This document shows, piece after piece, positions 1 through 10,604 of a DNA stretch of 64,000 bases (position 1 is its first letter; every line of letters begins with the position of its first letter). Source of the DNA: Pardosa pseudoannulata. Its lineage: Eukaryota; Arthropoda; Arachnida; Araneae; Lycosidae. Under the pieces are notes generated by a model. That model searched no databases and was not told where the DNA came from. It saw only the letters and a list, made by a program, of their open reading frames with translations. A program made the position numbers and the translations under genes. The DNA is taken from assembly GCA_032207245.1 (NCBI GenBank), contig CM063500.1, positions 67,338,194 through 67,402,193 on the forward strand, written 5' to 3'.

Positions 1-2873
1 TATTATAAGAAGTAATGTTTGAAAATATTATTATATATTTACATAAAATGAGAGAAAAGAAGGAGGTGTTTTAATTTTTTAAGCAAATTAATATTTTATG
101 TCTAAAAAACTGTGCAGTTTGATAAATGTTTAAAAAAATTTATCTTAATCATTCATCGTCTTCAGGTTCCACACAGGGGGTAAAAGAAAGAAACATTAAT
201 GCCAGCAAGTAAAATAAAAATATATCAATTTATTTAATTTAATTTAATGTTTACAAAAGCCTAATTTTCTGGCTGATAATTATTATAAACCAAACAGAGA
301 AATATTTTCGTTTCAAAAACATATCACTAATCTGCAATCAGCCATCGGAAATCACATATTTACTAAAAACTCTAATATAGTTAACTAGTCATTTCTAAAG
401 TTGATTGTTAAAAGTTAAAACTAGTTTGTCAGTTTTTGGTTTTTATATGTTTAATGAAAATATAATTCTGTGACACAGTGTGTTAATGTTCCCGACAAGC
501 GAAAGGTCAGAGCTGTTCATCAAAGTTTATTGTTAAGGTCCTTCAAGCTGAAATCATCTCACAAATATCTCTGACTATGCCTATCCCTATCTGAGGATAT
601 ATTTAGTGCCTCATTGGTTTGGAACGGTCGACTTATAAGAGAGTGGTAGCCTCTAGATTTTATAATATTTTGATAAAAACAGTAGGAATGTAATATAATG
701 GGAAATAAAATGATAACACTTAAGAGAAAATGTAATAGAAGATGCAATATAAAGGAATATACTATATATGAATACTATATATAAACATTCATATAATATA
801 TATGAATGTTTTAAGTGTTAAATAGATTAAAAATATATTAAACTATTGCTTGCTACTTTTGGACGAAAAAAATCCTTGGTTAATGCTTTTTGCTCAGGTA
901 ATTTACAGTTTACAGATTACTGACCAAATTGGGTGCCCCTAAATACATGAGTGCACAGCCTTGGCTGCATTCTCACCAGGTCCTGATATAATGTACTTTA
1001 AAATTACATATAATTAAGAAAAAATTACAATTAAAACAGCAGAATCTAGATAATTAAAAGTCAACGACAAAGATGAAGACAAAAATGTTTATTTTTCTCA
1101 ATTTTGTGGACAAACAGAGCATGGGCGGCAACTACGCTATAGGTTGTAAATAAGCCCCTCCCACAAAACCAGTTTTTACTGTTTTCTCGAAAGTAATATC
1201 ACGTGAGCAATTAAATACTGATTACTTTTAAACAACCAAAGCTTTGTTTTTCACATATGCTTTGTTATGGGAACGATTTTCTCTCCTTACAGCTTTTTTA
1301 CTTTCGTTTTCGGAAGCTGCTGTAAACGTACTAAAATCTCGTTTGGCAACTTGTTTCTTGATTCAATAAATTATGTTTTTGATCTTTATTCGTTCGGAGG
1401 TTGAAGTGGTGCATTTTATCACAACTAAGTATTCCGTAAAAACCAACTACATTGACCTTGACCTTGTAAGCAATTAAACTGTGTTTCTAAAATGTGAAAA
1501 GGCCTGTTACATTGCCAAGGACAATGATAAAGGTATTGGAAACTGCATCTGCGAATTTGAATTGTACGACTGCGCATTCGAAGAGCTGAATACTCACATA
1601 ACAAATTGTTAGTAATTTTTCATTTTATTATTTATGTGATCTTATGTTTTCCAAATAGTCAATGTTAAAACTACTAACTGGCAAGGAAGAACCTAATATA
1701 GACGAAGAAATAGGGGTAGGCTTTTCAATTTAATAGAAAAGAGTAAAATGCATCAGGTACAAATTCCCTATAAGATATTTATTATTTTACCGCTCTCAAA
1801 ACTGACGTTAAATAATACTGAAAAGTGTCAGTAATGTGTAATTTGTATTAAAAATGCCAAATTCTAATAAAACTGATGATAAACGTATTTATTTTCTATC
1901 AACTGAAGTAAATGTTTTGCTGTAGAAAATTGATCATAAAATCTCTGTATAGTGTTGGGATTCATTACCCTCAACTGTATTTTTCTACCATTTTTTCTTT
2001 TATATTTGTACATGTGATACTGCTTCTACGTGTTAAAATATTTGGCACTTTAGTGAAAAAATTCCTTTGCATCTAATTAGCCTACACAACCTAATTTTGA
2101 ATGCTGTCAAAGAGTGCAAACTAAACTTAAGCCCTCCCACTTGCATTCACTTACAGTCAATTCTTATGGAAATAATTGTTACAGAAGTGTTTATCAAGTT
2201 GAAGTGATCACCAATATGAATTGTTCATCAAGCTCCTTTTTTCCAATTAGCCGAAAATGATAAAACTCATTAACATGAAAAAATTTATTAAAAATCGTAA
2301 TTAAAATATCAGAAGGTTAAATACATAAAACAAGAAAAGAAACAGTGAAAGACTTTGCAGTCATGAGACATCAAGTACAAAGCACATGACACGAGCTGCA
2401 TACCTGCGGTTTTACCACAGCACAAAATGTTCCACGCGTGCCCAACCATTCGGATTATCAAAGAGAGTTTTTGGGGACCACAACAGTACCATGACATAAT
2501 GGATAAACAGAATCCAATGAGCCTATCCTGCAAATCATGAGATTTGTTTCAGTGAGAATAAATTGACCTCAAATGAGAATTTAACTAAAAGAATTTGAAA
2601 AGATAAGTAAAAATGAATTCCTGAAATCATAACACAAAAATAACTTCAGATAATTTATGGTCTGTTGTGGTTTTTTGGCACCACATTTGCGTGTGATAAC
2701 TTGGGCTAGGCAATAGCTTAATAATAGTCCAAAGTATAAAAAACAAAGCAAAGCCACGTTGTACAGTTCGAAAGGAAACAAGACAAAACACAAGCCAAAA
2801 TTTAACTAAAAAGTTTTGGGAAAGGCAGATGTGAAGTAAGAACATTATATGTGAGAGTAAAAACCAGTGTCTT
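1..2873. other. AT-rich region, no gene recognised
   Basis: I see no open reading frame resembling a known family on either strand, no RNA gene and no element termini. The few short open frames have biased, low-complexity translations. The segment around 1120-1440 is richer in GC than its surroundings and may be an old repeat that I cannot name. Confidence 0.5.
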
Positions 2874-3209
2874 TTAAAAAAGGAAAGATGTTAGGATGAG
2901 AAGAAGTATTTCAAATGTAATATTAATAGATGGAGAGTTAATGTGTCGAATACAATCTTTGTAAAACGAGCATTCGATGAGAATATTCTTTATAGACATG
3001 ACAAAATTGCAATGGCCACAAGTAAGACCTGAATCATCGAGCAAAAATAGTATCCAATTCGGAGGCGAGTAAGAATACCATGCTTCCTGGACGAAAACGT
3101 TTAAGGACACAATATTTATGTGGTTTGAGTTATCCATCCGTTCAAGAGAAGACTCGTGAAGAAGTACGGGTGTTTGATCAAATAACAAATTTTTCATAGT
3201 AGCCTCCAA
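2874..3209 (-). pseudogene. Remnant of a LINE ORF2 C-terminal region (RNase H tail)
   Basis: An open stretch of about 111 codons without a good ATG start. Its middle part reads CGHCNFVMSIKNILIEC followed by a conserved-looking Arg-His. This resembles the cysteine/histidine motif (C-x2-C ... H-I-L-x-E-C) found after the RNase H domain in ORF2 of many arthropod LINEs, where it follows the reverse transcriptase. Here the usual His before I-L is Asn, and no RT or RNase H catalytic motif is found beside it. I read it as a decayed 3' fragment of a non-LTR retrotransposon. It could instead be a chance open frame, because the match rests on one short motif. Confidence 0.35.
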
Positions 3210-3599
3210 TCGTGGCGACCAATCAAAGAATTACAAACTTTTCTAGATAAGTAAGCGTGAACTAAGAATGAGCTGGTCTATTTTATACAAGCTTTAATAA
3301 TTTTTCAATTTTAATAATGTAAAATAATGTATAAGTTCAAAAATTTTATTTTCAGCAAAATTAGCTGAGTTATAGAAACTTACATATTATTTAATCTAGG
3401 GCAGTGGTCGGCAAACATATAGCCAAAGAACCAAATATGAACATTACAACAATTTAAAAAAAAATGGGAGCCAAATCTGCTTGTTTAGTAAAATTATTAT
3501 TAATACAATTACTATTATAAGTATTTAGTAGTAAAAATATTTCAAATATATTTTTTTCTAAAGCCACCAGAACAAAATTATTATAGTTATTAAATTAAT

Positions 3600-4120
3600 T
3601 AAAATAAAAATTAAAAAAAATCTTTTTAAAAAATACAATTTTATTAATGTATGTAACTGCACTAAAAAAAAAAAATATTTTTCCCATCATCAAAATAACA
3701 ATACTTTTAAAATGACTAAAAATAGAAGAAAAACTTTTGGACAAAGGTATAGTATTTAGGATAGAAATTATCGAAAAATCGGTTGCAAATTTTGTACCAG
3801 ATTTACAAACATATATAGCAGGTGTAATGAAATCTTATAAAAATACCTGTAAGATGTGCAGCTAGATTGAAAAATACAACTTTTTATAAAACAAATTTTT
3901 TAAAAAATATAATTAATATAATGTTTTTAATGAAATATAAAAAAATATTTTCCCATTAAAAATAAAATACTTTTAATAGCTAAAAAAAATAAAATGAAAA
4001 AGGTTTTTTAGGAATTTTGAAATTTCGAAAATTTGCAATTTTGTACCATTTTGATAAAAAACATATATAGCATGGTAATAAAAGTTGATAAAATATTAAC
4101 TATAATGCATGAAAAAAATT
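3600..4120. repeat. Diverged tandem duplication, about 250-270 bp units
   Basis: Two units (about 3600-3860 and 3880-4120) share ordered blocks such as TTTGTACCA followed by CATATATAGCA, displaced by about 252 bp. They lie inside the hAT-like element and are non-coding. Confidence 0.55.
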
Positions 4121-4264
4121 GAAAAATTAACAATTAATTGGCAAGGACAACAAAATTAATATTTTTTTGAATTTAATAGATTATTACAAATAATTTAATA
4201 GTTAAATAAAAAGCCTCTCTCTCTCTCTTTTTTTTTTCTCTTATATAAATATTTTGAAAATTAA

Positions 4265-4576
4265 AAAAAAAAAAAAATAAATGTATGGTGGTAAATTTGA
4301 CACAAAAGAACAGTTTTTTCATAATCTTTTGATATATGTATAAAAAATTGATATTTTAAAAATTAATATTTATTTTTATATTATAAAAAAAGAATTTTCA
4401 TATATAATGATAAAAATAATGTTATAAATATTATATTAGCATAAAAGTAGGAATATGTGTTTGAGCTCTTTGATTTTATTACATAAATACTATAATATCA
4501 TGCAATCAATATATATTAAAATATATAAATATATATTTTTATATATATCTTATCTCTCTCTCTCTCTCTCTATCTC

Positions 4577-4649
<73 letters not shown>

Positions 4650-4939
4650 GTATGTGTGTGTAGGAATTGAACACAAAATGCAACAGTGTTATTCCATGAC
4701 ATCTTTAAATGATATATGCATTATAAAAAATAATAAAGAGTTATTTTAAATTTAAAGATATTTATTTTTATATTATAAAAGGAGGGGGAAAAGCAATTTT
4801 CATAATAAATAATGATCCAAAATAATGTTATAAATATTATATTAGCAATTAAAATGGAAGCAACCAGTTATGTGTTTGATAAGACTAACAGGGTGATTAA
4901 TTACATAAATAGTACTATAATGCTCATTGCTATTATTTC

Positions 4940-4940
<1 letters not shown>
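4265..4940. repeat. Second diverged tandem duplication, about 390 bp period, with (TA)n
   Basis: Blocks at 4265-4505 recur in order at 4655-4940, including TATTTTTATATTATAAAA and AATAATGTTATAAATATT. A (TA)n tract follows each unit (4577-4645 and 4945-4982). Non-coding interior of the hAT-like element. Confidence 0.6.
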
Positions 4941-4986
<46 letters not shown>

Positions 4987-5014
4987 ATTTGCTTACTTGA
5001 TATTTATATATATA

Positions 5015-6562
5015 CACTGGTGTGCAAAAATTAAGGACGAGACGGTTTTTTCAATATAACTTTGTACAAAAGCTTTCCAAATCAACACATTTAATACCCT
5101 AAAATCCCCAATATGTAAGGACATGAGAAATGTAAGCAACACTTACTAAAAGAGAAATCAGAGGGATAAAAAGAAGCTTTATTGAAAAATTAGCATGGAG
5201 CGCAATGCGACCGAAGGCCGAAACATCCCTGTGATGGGTGTCCAGCAAGAAACATCCGGTCTTTAATAGGGGATAGGATTTCCCCTGACTGCTAGGCAGG
5301 TTTCACAGCCTCTGACCATGCTGAGAATGAGGGTGTCAATGAGTTGTTGAGGTATTGCTGCCCATTCGTCTTGCAGCGCCAATCGAAGCTCCGGAATCAT
5401 TACTGGTGGTAAGGTACGAGCTGCCAAGCGTCTGCCTAGAAAATCCCATACATGCTCGATGGGATTGAGATCGGGAGATGGTGCCGGCCAATCCATACCT
5501 TCAATATCCTTATTCTTTAAGAGCTGTTCGGCAGCTACTGTGCGATGACATGGTGCAGTGTCGTCCATGTAAAGGAACTACGGACCCATAGCGCCTCTAA
5601 AAAGACGCACATTTGGAATAAGAATCTCTTTACAATAACGGGTCCCGTTGACTGAACCTGCGTCGAAGATGTGAAGGTTTGTACGACTACCAAGCATGAT
5701 GCGTCCCCAAACTAGAACACCGCCACCTCCATACCTGTCCCTTTCAATGATGTTCGATGGATGATTGCGACTTCCCCGCTCTCTCCAGATGAGTATGCGA
5801 TGAGAATCGCTACTCCGACTGAATCTGCTCTCATCTGTAAAGAGTACTCGTCCCCATTCATTGTCTCTCCAATTCCGGTGTTCCCGGCACCACAGAGAAC
5901 GCCTTCTCCGATGGGCAGGCGTTAGAGGCCCACACCGTACAGGGCGTCGTGCAAACAGACCACCACCGTGCAGTCTTCTGGCCACGGTAAAACGCGATAT
6001 TGATCGTCCAGTTACCTGTGTCGTGTGTCTAGCGATTTCTCACGCTGTCTGCCGCCTGTTTCTTCTGGCCTGTAAGGCAATATACCGGTCATCTGCAGGT
6101 GTGGTTCCTCGTGGACGACCACTACTAAACCCCCGGATAGCTGTTCCTTTAGTTTGAAATTGTCTCCAAAGTCGTGAAACGATGCTGCGAGCAATTCCGA
6201 ACTCTGCAGCCACACTTGTCACACTGCGGCCTTCCTCCAACTTCCCAATGATTCTACCTCGGGTAAAAGCATCCAGATGTCGTCTAATAGATTGATTATT
6301 TACCATTTCTCGCTGAGGCAGCAACTCGGTGTGATTTTAACTGCTATACGGCATGCAATCTCTTTGCCAGAAATACTGATCTTACACCGACAACATGCTT
6401 TATACTACTCAGACACTCCCTCATTACGTCTACCTGCATATCTGCGCATGTGCTACCGTACATCACCTTACGTAATCTCCTGATTGGTCTTTCTGTCCGC
6501 TCTGCCTCTTCGTTCAGCTGATATGCTAATTTTTCGACTTCGTCCTTAATTTTTGCACACCA

Positions 6563-6565
<3 letters not shown>
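5015..6565 (-). mobile_element. Tc1/mariner element with terminal inverted repeats and TA target duplication
   Basis: The first 26 bases (5015-5040, starting CACTGGTGTGCAAAAATT) are a perfect inverted repeat of the last 26 (6540-6565). A TA dinucleotide flanks each end (5013-5014 and 6566-6567), the duplication typical of the Tc1/mariner superfamily. The element is 1551 bp and carries one transposase frame on the minus strand. A 13-base subterminal block, GAAAAATTAGCAT, occurs about 170 bp from the left end and again, inverted, about 30 bp from the right end, so the subterminal regions are asymmetric. It sits inside the (TA)n-rich interior of the hAT-like element and is therefore the younger insertion. 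Confidence 0.93.
5263..6306 (-). pseudogene. Tc1-type DD34E transposase with two in-frame stop codons
   Basis: This frame would encode the transposase that cuts and pastes the surrounding element in the nucleus. Starting at the ATG at 6306, one reading frame covers 347 codons, a normal Tc1 length, but it is interrupted by TGA at 6042-6040 (codon 89) and TAG at 5580-5578 (codon 243). There is no frameshift. The N-terminus has a paired-like helix-turn-helix (GRIIGKLEEGRSVTSVAAEF). All three catalytic residues are visible: Asp158 in LFTDESRF, Asp249 in MDDTAPCHR and Glu284 in SPDLNPIEHVWD. The last two are separated by 34 residues (DD34E). The frame fills most of the element. With two nonsense codons it should be inactive, although its terminal repeats could still be mobilised by a related transposase. 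Confidence 0.9.
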
Positions 6566-6618
<53 letters not shown>

Positions 6619-6658
6619 CATATATATATATACATATGTATATATATTATATATATAT

Positions 6659-6751
<93 letters not shown>

Positions 6752-6763
6752 GTATATATATAT
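6566..6763. repeat. (TA)n microsatellite
   Basis: Nearly pure TA repeats with a few TATG and TTATA interruptions, directly right of the Tc1 element. Confidence 0.95.
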
Positions 6764-7148
6764 TGCCAAAAGTAAAAAAAAACTCTTATAAATAATATGC
6801 TAGTTCTTAAATAGTCACTGTTGAAAAAATAAATGTAAACAATTTTAAAATGATTTCTTCCCAAGGTCCCCAAAATTCCCGGGTTTATTCCCACCTCTTC
6901 AAAATTCCGTGTTTTTTACATCTATACTCTGGAGCCGCACTTTGCCGATCACTGATCTAGGGTATTAGACGTTATAACACAAAATCTGGTATAGAAACAT
7001 TATAATACAAGTAAGCTACTTCATATTAAGTTTCAAAACCTAATAAATTAATAATCAAAAATATTGTTATGAAAAATTGAATGAAAGAAATCAATATGTG
7101 TTATGAATGAAAATGCGATAAATGAATTAGGAATGATATACTACATAA

Positions 7149-7735
7149 TTATTACATTACTTTTTTATTCATTTTATTGTATGTACGTAATATGTTCCTT
7201 TTTATAGAAAAGTTCAATTTTAAATGTTAATATTTCTTTTTTTAAATTTTAGTTTAATGTTTAATACCGATGTTGGATAAATAATGTCGATAGTTCGTAT
7301 CAATATGAAAATTCATTATAAATACCCAAATGTCTTAATTATGCTCTCAGAGAGTTTTTCAAAAGGCTATGAGTACCTTACAAAACTTTAGTAAATTTAT
7401 TCCAATATAGTCTAACTGACCTTCATCCCTCGTTCCGTTATTATTACATTGCTTTTTTATTCATTTTATTGTATGCATATATTATGTTCCTTTTTATACA
7501 AAAGTTCAATTTTAAATGTTAATACTTCTTTTTTTTTAATTTTCGTTTCATCATTAATACCGATGCTGGATAAATAATGTCGCTAATTCCTAGCAATATG
7601 AAAATTCGTTATAAATATCCAAAAGTCTTGATTCTGTTCCAAGCGAGTTTCTCAAATGGTCATGAAATACACCTACCTTACAAAAATTTATTAAATTTAC
7701 GCTAAAAAAACTTACTTTCATCCCTTGTTCTGAAT
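7149..7735. repeat. Two-copy tandem duplication, about 292 bp unit
   Basis: The unit starting ATTACATTAC at 7151 is repeated as ATTACATTGC at 7443. Long shared blocks in the same order include TTTTTATTCATTTTATTG and GGATAAATAATGTCG. Neither copy has coding potential. Confidence 0.8.
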
Positions 7736-8497
7736 TTTAATTTCTAATCTATTTGAGTTTGATTTACTTTATACACAACTTTGCATTTTTTTAACTTACT
7801 TAAAAAAAAGATATTAATAATAAAAATTTTCTGCTATAATTTTATGAAATATAAATGAGTCGATTATCATGAGTCGATTAGAATCAATACCTTAATGTGT
7901 CCCTTCATGTGTAATGGTTTCGCCCCACTATGTTCCACTGCAGGTCATTATCACTGTGTAGAAGAATGGCTTATCGCCGTTGATGGCGGCAGACAATAAA
8001 ATAGCTTTGGCATAGGATGGCTTCTAATGCGATTTTCTTCCAAACATCAAAGTCATCCAATAGCGATAATAAAGTCCACATTCGATAGAGGACGCAAGCA
8101 AGCGCTGGGCTCATTTAGTGGTCCAGTTTGTGGGATACAATCAGTAAACCATTGTACTAATGTCACCATTAGAGCCAGCGCTGCAGTGGTCACTAATGGG
8201 TCATAGTGTGGAGAAGGTATAATATCTTACTATCATGGATTGGCATCTCTTGCTCTTTGTTAGCCTGACACTACTTTAAGTCTACGCTTAGAGAAGTACT
8301 CTACTGATGATTACATATGGGTAGTCTTTACACTTGAGACCAATGCATGATACCAAGCGTTGGTGAAGTAAATAATAATAATAATAATTTCTCACTTTAT
8401 TACATGCTTCTTAAATTCGTATATGCATAGGTATCCGACAGCTGCCTATGTTGAATGTCTGTGCTGATATGCGACTTATATAAATGGTCGAATGGTC
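7736..8497. other. Non-coding interval, nothing recognised
   Basis: About 0.75 kb of moderately GC-balanced DNA without a plausible reading frame or terminal repeats. It ends in a short TAA trinucleotide run near 8375. Confidence 0.4.
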
Positions 8498-8750
8498 GAA
8501 TGATGGCCGAATAATTAGAAGACTGATCTTTGGGAACCGGTGTTTGTGAGTTCGAATCTAAAGGTGGCAAGTATGTTCGTAACAGTTCGGAATCCGCTTT
8601 GAGAAGTACGTCCCGGGTCATTAGTTCCTCGTGTTACAAAAAAAGACACCGAGTTTCTTCAAACCGAAACAACAAAAAAAAAAGGACACCGAGTTTCTTC
8701 AAACCGAAACAAAAAAAAAAAAAAATTCCCAGAAACAAAAAAAAAAAAAA
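8498..8750 (+). mobile_element. tRNA-derived SINE, copy 1
   Basis: The head looks like a tRNA with internal RNA polymerase III promoter boxes: an A-box-like TGGCCGAATAATTAG at 8504-8518 and a B box GTTCGAATCT at 8550-8559. A tRNA-unrelated body follows, then a tail in which GACACCGAGTTTCTTC is duplicated between A-rich tracts. The body aligns over about 150 bp with the minus-strand SINE at 41141-41303, including GTTCGGAATC. It encodes no protein and would depend on a LINE reverse transcriptase. Confidence 0.72.
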
Positions 8751-8752
8751 TT

Positions 8753-8754
<2 letters not shown>

Positions 8755-8806
<52 letters not shown>
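8755..8806. repeat. (TG)n(AG)n microsatellite
   Basis: A run of TG dinucleotides passing into a run of AG dinucleotides at the A-rich tail of the SINE, a usual place for microsatellites to grow. Confidence 0.95.
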
Positions 8807-8809
<3 letters not shown>

Positions 8810-8982
8810 GAGGAATTTGCACATGTGGGGGATTCGAACAACTTAGTGTTTTTCTGATAATTTCAGACTCGTAGATTCCAAAAATGTTCTCAAAAATGTA
8901 AAAAATTGGGTCCATCATTTAAAAAATTAATTTTAAAGTTAAGCGAAAATCACGTGACATCAAAACGCTCCGTGATTGGTTG

Positions 8983-8999
8983 TGATGTCATCGTTCATG
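8983..8999 (+). promoter_or_regulatory. 17-base motif with CRE-like core upstream of the exon
   Basis: TGATGTCATCGTTCATG lies about 158 bp before the ATG of the exon at 9157. The same motif, with TGACGTCA in place of TGATGTCA, lies upstream of the opposing THAP exon (10430-10446, inverted), and again in the second copy at 52224-52240. TGACGTCA is the CREB/ATF consensus. Its shared position ahead of all these exons suggests a promoter element or a subterminal repeat of a mobile element. Function is inferred. Confidence 0.45.
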
Positions 9000-9156
9000 C
9001 AGACCAATATTTTTGTATTGCTTTTAAGCGCGCTCTATTTTCCGATTCTGTTTTTGCAAGTTCCTGAAATTTTCTAGCTATCAAAATTTATTTTTATTTA
9101 AACCTGAAGGTTTAGTTTATCGATCTAGATAGCTTAGTTATCTCAATTTGTCATAA

Positions 9157-9289
9157 ATGTCTCTTCTACCTGGATTTACGAAAAGACAATCAGACAGCCT
9201 CCCGAAAATTGACAGCATGTCAATGTTTTCTTTCTTAGCAAAAACCCGGATTTTATGGGAGCAGAAATACGAGGAATTAAAACCCAAAG
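9157..9289 (+). CDS. First exon of an unrecognised gene (possibly a mobile-element gene)
   Basis: An ATG opens a 133-nt frame beginning MSLLPGFTKRQSDSLPKID and ending at a good splice donor, AAAG|GTATGT, at 9289/9290. The inverted copy at 51934-52067 is 134 nt because of one extra A in an A-run, and its second half then reads FLEKNPDFMGAEIRGIKTQR instead of the frame seen here. That alternative reading resembles the start of arthropod proteins that carry SWIM/YqaJ-type domains, so copy 1 may be the frameshifted one. This resemblance is from memory and weak. No second exon is seen before the opposing THAP exon. Confidence 0.5.
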
Positions 9290-9294
9290 GTATG

Positions 9295-10089
9295 TAAAAT
9301 CATTTATATTTTTTTCCAATTTTACTTAACATGTATTAATACTTTATTCATGCTAAACACAGCTCTTTTGTTTGTAAACACAAACAAGTCAAATAAATAT
9401 ACATATATCATATACACACACATTTGTAGTAGCATCGTTTTTTATAAATAGAGACGGATGTAATATTAATATAAAAATTAGAGGAGGTATTTATTGTGAG
9501 ACCGGTCTCATTAGCCTTCGTGTTGCAAAAAGTAGACCGTAGCACTCCAAAACCAAACTAAAACAAAATCAATTCTTAGATATTTTAAATATGAAAAGAA
9601 ATTTAAAATCTTTAAACGGCTTTACTTAATTATTTATACATTTTTAAATAGCAATACAATTTTATTGCCTTTAATATTAATGTCAAATTAAAAAATGTAT
9701 AAAATTTCTCAAATTAAATTTAATTTTTAAAGTAATATAATTATTAAGTATTTTAAAAATATTATACTTTTTTTTCAAATTAGTCACCAATTTAATCGAA
9801 AAATATCACTGTTACATTTGATACACAAGAAAGTATGCATCTCTGAAGAAAATATTTATAATACATTGAAAATACATAACTTTACCCTTCCCCAAGTTAT
9901 TTATTAGATAATTATATGCTTTAGATATTTATATGTTTTTCGATATTTATATGCTTTATAAAATATTTATTGTACTTGAACTCTGTGATAATACTCGAAA
10001 ATTAGCAGTTTTAAAAGTTAAATAGCAGTGGTTAATCAACAATCCTTTTAAAGGTATAGATGTATTTTATATACTTTAATTGTTCTAAA
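9295..10089. other. Interval between two facing exons, probably intronic
   Basis: Very AT-rich DNA with no coding frame. It contains a SINE tail fragment (9499-9575). If the flanking exons are real, this would be remaining intron sequence of one or both genes. Confidence 0.4.
9499..9575 (+). mobile_element. Fragment of the SINE tail
   Basis: The sequence GTAGACCGTAGCACTCCAAA and the preceding block around TTAGCCTTCGTGTTGCAAAA match the 3' part of the minus-strand SINE at 41141-41215. The tRNA-like head is missing. Confidence 0.65.
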
Positions 10090-10125
10090 TTAGTAATATT
10101 TAAACAAATGCAAGCATTTATTTAC

Positions 10126-10335
10126 CGAAAAATGGTCTTCACAAACCCATAGAGATGATTTATATGATAATTTGAGGTTTAATTTCTCCTCCCTTTTCAT
10201 CTCAGTTGTCCAGATTTTACGTGTATGTGGGTCTTTCGGGACGCTGAAAAATATCTTCTCATTGCAATTAGTTGTTGTATTTTTACAGAGTGGCACAATA
10301 CAATATTTAGAGTATGATTTTTTAATGCCAGACAT
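10126..10335 (-). CDS. THAP-type zinc finger exon (first exon, 70 codons)
   Basis: The ATG at 10335 opens a frame encoding a THAP-like C2CH zinc-binding module, which in its family binds DNA and is common in P-element-like transposases and in cellular THAP proteins. Visible features are YCIVPLC (Cys-x4-Cys), then FSVPKD, a Trp (KIWTTE), and CEDHFS carrying the final Cys-x2-His. The spacing between the zinc-ligand pairs fits the family. The frame reaches a splice donor, TTTTTCG|GTAAAT, after exactly 70 codons; past the donor it soon meets a stop. It faces the exon at 9157-9289, and no further exon of either is found between them. It may be the 5' end of a truncated mobile element or of a host gene fragment. 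Confidence 0.72.
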
Positions 10336-10429
10336 AACAAAAAAATTTCTATTATATGCGATACTTTACACAAAAACAAATTTAAAAGTCGACTTTTAAC
10401 ATGTAAACAGCATAGGCGTTCGGTGTTTA

Positions 10430-10446
10430 CATGAACGATGACGTCA
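10430..10446 (-). promoter_or_regulatory. CRE-containing motif upstream of the THAP exon
   Basis: On the minus strand this reads TGACGTCATCGTTCATG, a perfect CRE palindrome extended by the nine bases also found at 8983-8999. It is about 95 bp upstream of the THAP ATG. Confidence 0.5.
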
Positions 10447-10604
10447 CAAACTCGGCGGAGAAAAAGTATCGTTTTTGAGAGACGTTAAAGAGTCCGCTAT
10501 AAAACTCATTAGAAATCACTCATTAGGCCCCCAAATGAAAGAAAAATAGCTACTGTCCTGCTTACTTTTTTTGTCTTCTATCGTTTAAAATCAAAATTCC
10601 TCAT

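Larger units (their letters stand above)
3394..6962. mobile_element. hAT-like DNA transposon (non-autonomous), with 8-bp target duplication
   Basis: The element runs from 3402 to 6954. Its left end reads CAGTGGTCGGCAAAC and its right end, reverse-complemented, reads CAGTGATCGGCAAAG. Both are the classic ends of arthropod and vertebrate hAT elements. The 8-bp direct repeat ATCTAGGG flanks it exactly (3394-3401 and 6955-6962), the target-site duplication length of hAT. No hAT transposase is present. The interior holds AT-rich tandem duplications, (TA)n tracts and a nested Tc1 element (5015-6565). Without the Tc1 insertion it would be about 2 kb, so it must have moved with transposase supplied by another copy. 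Confidence 0.88.
8921..9520 (+). repeat. Exon-containing repeat, copy 1 (inverted copy at 51700-52302)
   Basis: This 0.6-kb segment contains a promoter-like region, one protein-coding exon and the start of an intron. It matches the reverse strand of 51700-52302 at high identity over its whole length, both inside and outside the exon. Copy 2 has small indels. The match ends near a SINE-like tail (TTAGCCTTCGTG here, TTAGCCTTCATG there). Confidence 0.85.

Noticed and set aside
4455..6894. Open frames of Tyr-Ile repeats on both strands around the (TA)n tracts (similar ones near 32167, 34840 and 36437)
   Set aside because: They are translations of TATA microsatellites and have no coding meaning.
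8830..8839. Another B-box-like GTTCGAATCC on the minus strand
   Set aside because: No A box or acceptor stem could be placed around it, and it lacks the SINE body. Kept only as a remark.
8634..8918. Frames with His-Thr and Cys-Val repeats near the TG/AG microsatellite
   Set aside because: Translations of simple repeats and SINE tail A-runs.
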